DNA of 5,533 bases from an uncultured Eubacteriales bacterium (lineage in GTDB: Bacteria > Bacillota > Clostridia > Oscillospirales > CAG-272), in contig USPP01000134.1 of the NCBI GenBank assembly GCA_900556615.1, forward strand, positions 1-5,533. Reading direction: 5' to 3'. Shown here one piece after another: positions 4,283 through 5,533 of this stretch. Positions within the stretch are counted from its first letter, which is position 1. Each line of letters starts with the position of its first letter. The translations under genes were made by a program, and so were the position numbers. The notes under the pieces are model-generated. The model saw only the letters and a list, made by a program, of their open reading frames with translations. It ran no database searches and had not been told where the DNA came from.

Positions 4283-5533
4283 TTATATAATATAAAAAAT
4301 TGGCCATACAGTATATCCGTTTATAATTTGAGGTGATCCGAAACTCATTGATATACAAGAACCATAGATCAGATTAAGTTCTCGGGAAAATGCAGTATTA
4401 ATTAACATAGTTCCTTTATCAATATCAAAATATACGGACGGATCATGCGAACAATAAATTGTATTACCGCTGTAGAGAGCGTCCTTTAAAAAGCAGTTAT
4501 TCGCCGCTTGAGTTTCATACGGATGAGCACTGTTATAAATATCATAGTTTTCTCCATAAAAATATTTGGCGTTTAATTGTTTTCCAACTTCATTCCAACT
4601 GACACCATTATAATTTGTTCCTATTACTACAGTCGTTTTTGAAGGATTATTAGTAAGTGCCTGTTGAATTACCGCTGTTGTTTCTCTCGACTCCTGACAC
4701 AGCCGCTTAGCATACTGCATTTCCTCTGCTACATCCAACTGAGTAGCAGGCGTATAGACATTTACGGTATCGATGGTCGCAATCATGGCATTCGCATAAT
4801 GCAGCCAGAAGAAATTAAGGAAGTCGCGCAGACCGTCGAAGGAAAGCTTTATTTTGTCTCTTGCATAACCGCCCTGGGAGCCGCATTCCACTTCACTGAT
4901 CAGCAGTCGGAAGAGCTCGTTGCCTTCCAAATTTAGTTTGAATTTTTCATTCAGTTCCGTCCTGATCTGTTCTGTGGTTTTTCCGGATTTCAGCAGCTTG
5001 ACGGCATACAGATACCATTCGGTTCGTAAAATTAAGGGATCTATTTTATGATTCTGATCATATTCGTAACAGGAAATAGTGCCGAGATAGGTTCCGTTCA
5101 GGTACAGATAATCTCTCACGGAACCGCTGAAATCCTTAAGTATATTATCTGAATATAGGTAACAAATGAATACGGTTTGTCCGTTCTTTTTTGCCTCAAG
5201 CCAGGCAAAGCCTGACGCTTTTCCCATTACAGTCATATCCTGACTGTTGAAGGTTATGACGTCATTTTCATAGGCATACCAGACAGTTTCGCTGAGTAAA
5301 GAGCTATATTCGCTGATATAGTTATTCAAGTACACGGGGAAGCTGATTGTATTGCTGTATGACGGGGCGGTACCGTATACACAGGGAACGGTTACAGCCG
5401 GGCAGTTTACCGATATGCTAAAGGTTTTGGACAGCCCGCTAACCTTATGAGTTGCTCTTACTGTCGCTTCTCCGGCACCGTTTGCTTCGATTTGATACGT
5501 GCTGTTGTTGCAGGAAACACATCCAGCCGGCGA
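4283..5533 (-). CDS. 3' part of a modular polymorphic-toxin-like protein: Ig-like modules, helical linker and novel C-terminal tip (5' end outside the window)
   Basis: The frame is open to the window edge. The GTG at 5335 is only the first start-type codon and falls between domains, so the gene is treated as partial. At 5533-5405 is an Ig-like module containing VRATHKVSGLSKTFSISVN. Numbering from 5335, residues 18-60 look like a second Ig-like unit (MTVMGKASGFAWLEAKKNG). Residues 98-230 are helical, with charged helices at about 104-135 and 155-190. Residues 232-350 form a separate tip: TTVVIGTNYNG, then LNAKYFYGENYDIYN, then AANNCFLKDALYSGNTIYCS, then AFSRELNLIYGS. This resembles a tip seen on many polymorphic toxins, in which a 'VIG/VLG' strand precedes 'L.AKYF', 'N..FL..A...G..I' and 'F..EL'. 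I cannot name its activity, and no catalytic set is obvious. No transmembrane segment is seen. The immunity candidate starts 14 nt downstream. Secretion and target are inferred only from the family pattern. Confidence 0.8.
   Translation of the reverse strand, partial: SPAGCVSCNNSTYQIEANGAGEATVRATHKVSGLSKTFSISVNCPAVTVPCVYGTAPSYSNTISFPVYLNNYISEYSSLLSETVWYAYENDVITFNSQDMTVMGKASGFAWLEAKKNGQTVFICYLYSDNILKDFSGSVRDYLYLNGTYLGTISCYEYDQNHKIDPLILRTEWYLYAVKLLKSGKTTEQIRTELNEKFKLNLEGNELFRLLISEVECGSQGGYARDKIKLSFDGLRDFLNFFWLHYANAMIATIDTVNVYTPATQLDVAEEMQYAKRLCQESRETTAVIQQALTNNPSKTTVVIGTNYNGVSWNEVGKQLNAKYFYGENYDIYNSAHPYETQAANNCFLKDALYSGNTIYCSHDPSVYFDIDKGTMLINTAFSRELNLIYGSCISMSFGSPQIINGYTVWPIFYII
5405..5533 (-). 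repeat. Bacterial Ig-like module of the upstream toxin (paralogous to the module at 2544-2795)
   Basis: This reads GEATVRATHKVSGLSKTF, then SISVN, at the left edge of the visible protein. It aligns gap-free to the Ig-like module of the nuclease cassette over 35 residues. It is GC-rich like the other trunk segments: the adjoining 5341-5400 has 32 G/C in 60. The module is cut by the window edge. Confidence 0.65.

Noticed and set aside
1..5533. CRISPR array, tRNA, rRNA, insertion sequence or integrase attachment site
   Set aside because: I saw no short regularly spaced repeats, cloverleaf-like segments, transposase motifs or terminal inverted repeats on either strand.

Overview
The window looks like a stretch of a polymorphic-toxin locus from a low- to mid-GC Gram-positive bacterium, most likely a Clostridia-type Firmicute. 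The grounds are strong GGAG-type ribosome binding sites, the standard genetic code (Trp is TGG in all long frames), and extracellular proteins built from ricin-type and bacterial Ig-like domains. No taxon can be named from the sequence alone. All convincing genes lie on the minus strand, so the locus is described here from high to low coordinates.

Layout. (1) 5533-4283 is the 3' part of a large modular protein that continues beyond the window. It has a bacterial Ig-like module, a second Ig-like stretch, a helical linker and a C-terminal tip of about 120 residues that resembles the variable tips of polymorphic toxins. (2) 4268-3510 is a very AT-rich cytosolic protein starting 14 nt after the toxin stop, the probable cognate immunity protein. 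(3) 3499-1266 is a second toxin cassette with no intact 5' end. Its N-terminal ricin-type region carries one apparent single-base deletion and two in-frame stops. Downstream of 3329 it reads without interruption through ricin-type lobes, an Ig-like module related to that of gene 1, a helical linker, a PD-(D/E)XK nuclease domain and a hydrophobic tail. (4) 1244-54 is a 396-residue protein with a strong ribosome binding site, 21 nt after the nuclease stop, the probable immunity protein for that nuclease. (5) 53-1, just after this gene, reads as a short ricin-like fragment, so a third cassette may begin here.

Interpretation. The repeated order 'trunk module, variable toxin tip, immunity gene, then another decayed trunk module' is what is known for orphan (silent) toxin-immunity cassettes placed downstream of a full-length polymorphic toxin gene, as in CdiA and Rhs loci. 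The trunk is GC-rich, while tips and immunity genes are AT-rich, as expected for tips gained separately. The nuclease cassette probably cannot be translated as a full toxin from its own 5' end, but it could donate its tip by recombination. The nuclease motif, module order, reading frames and disrupted codons are read directly from the sequence. The toxin, immunity and orphan roles are inferred.
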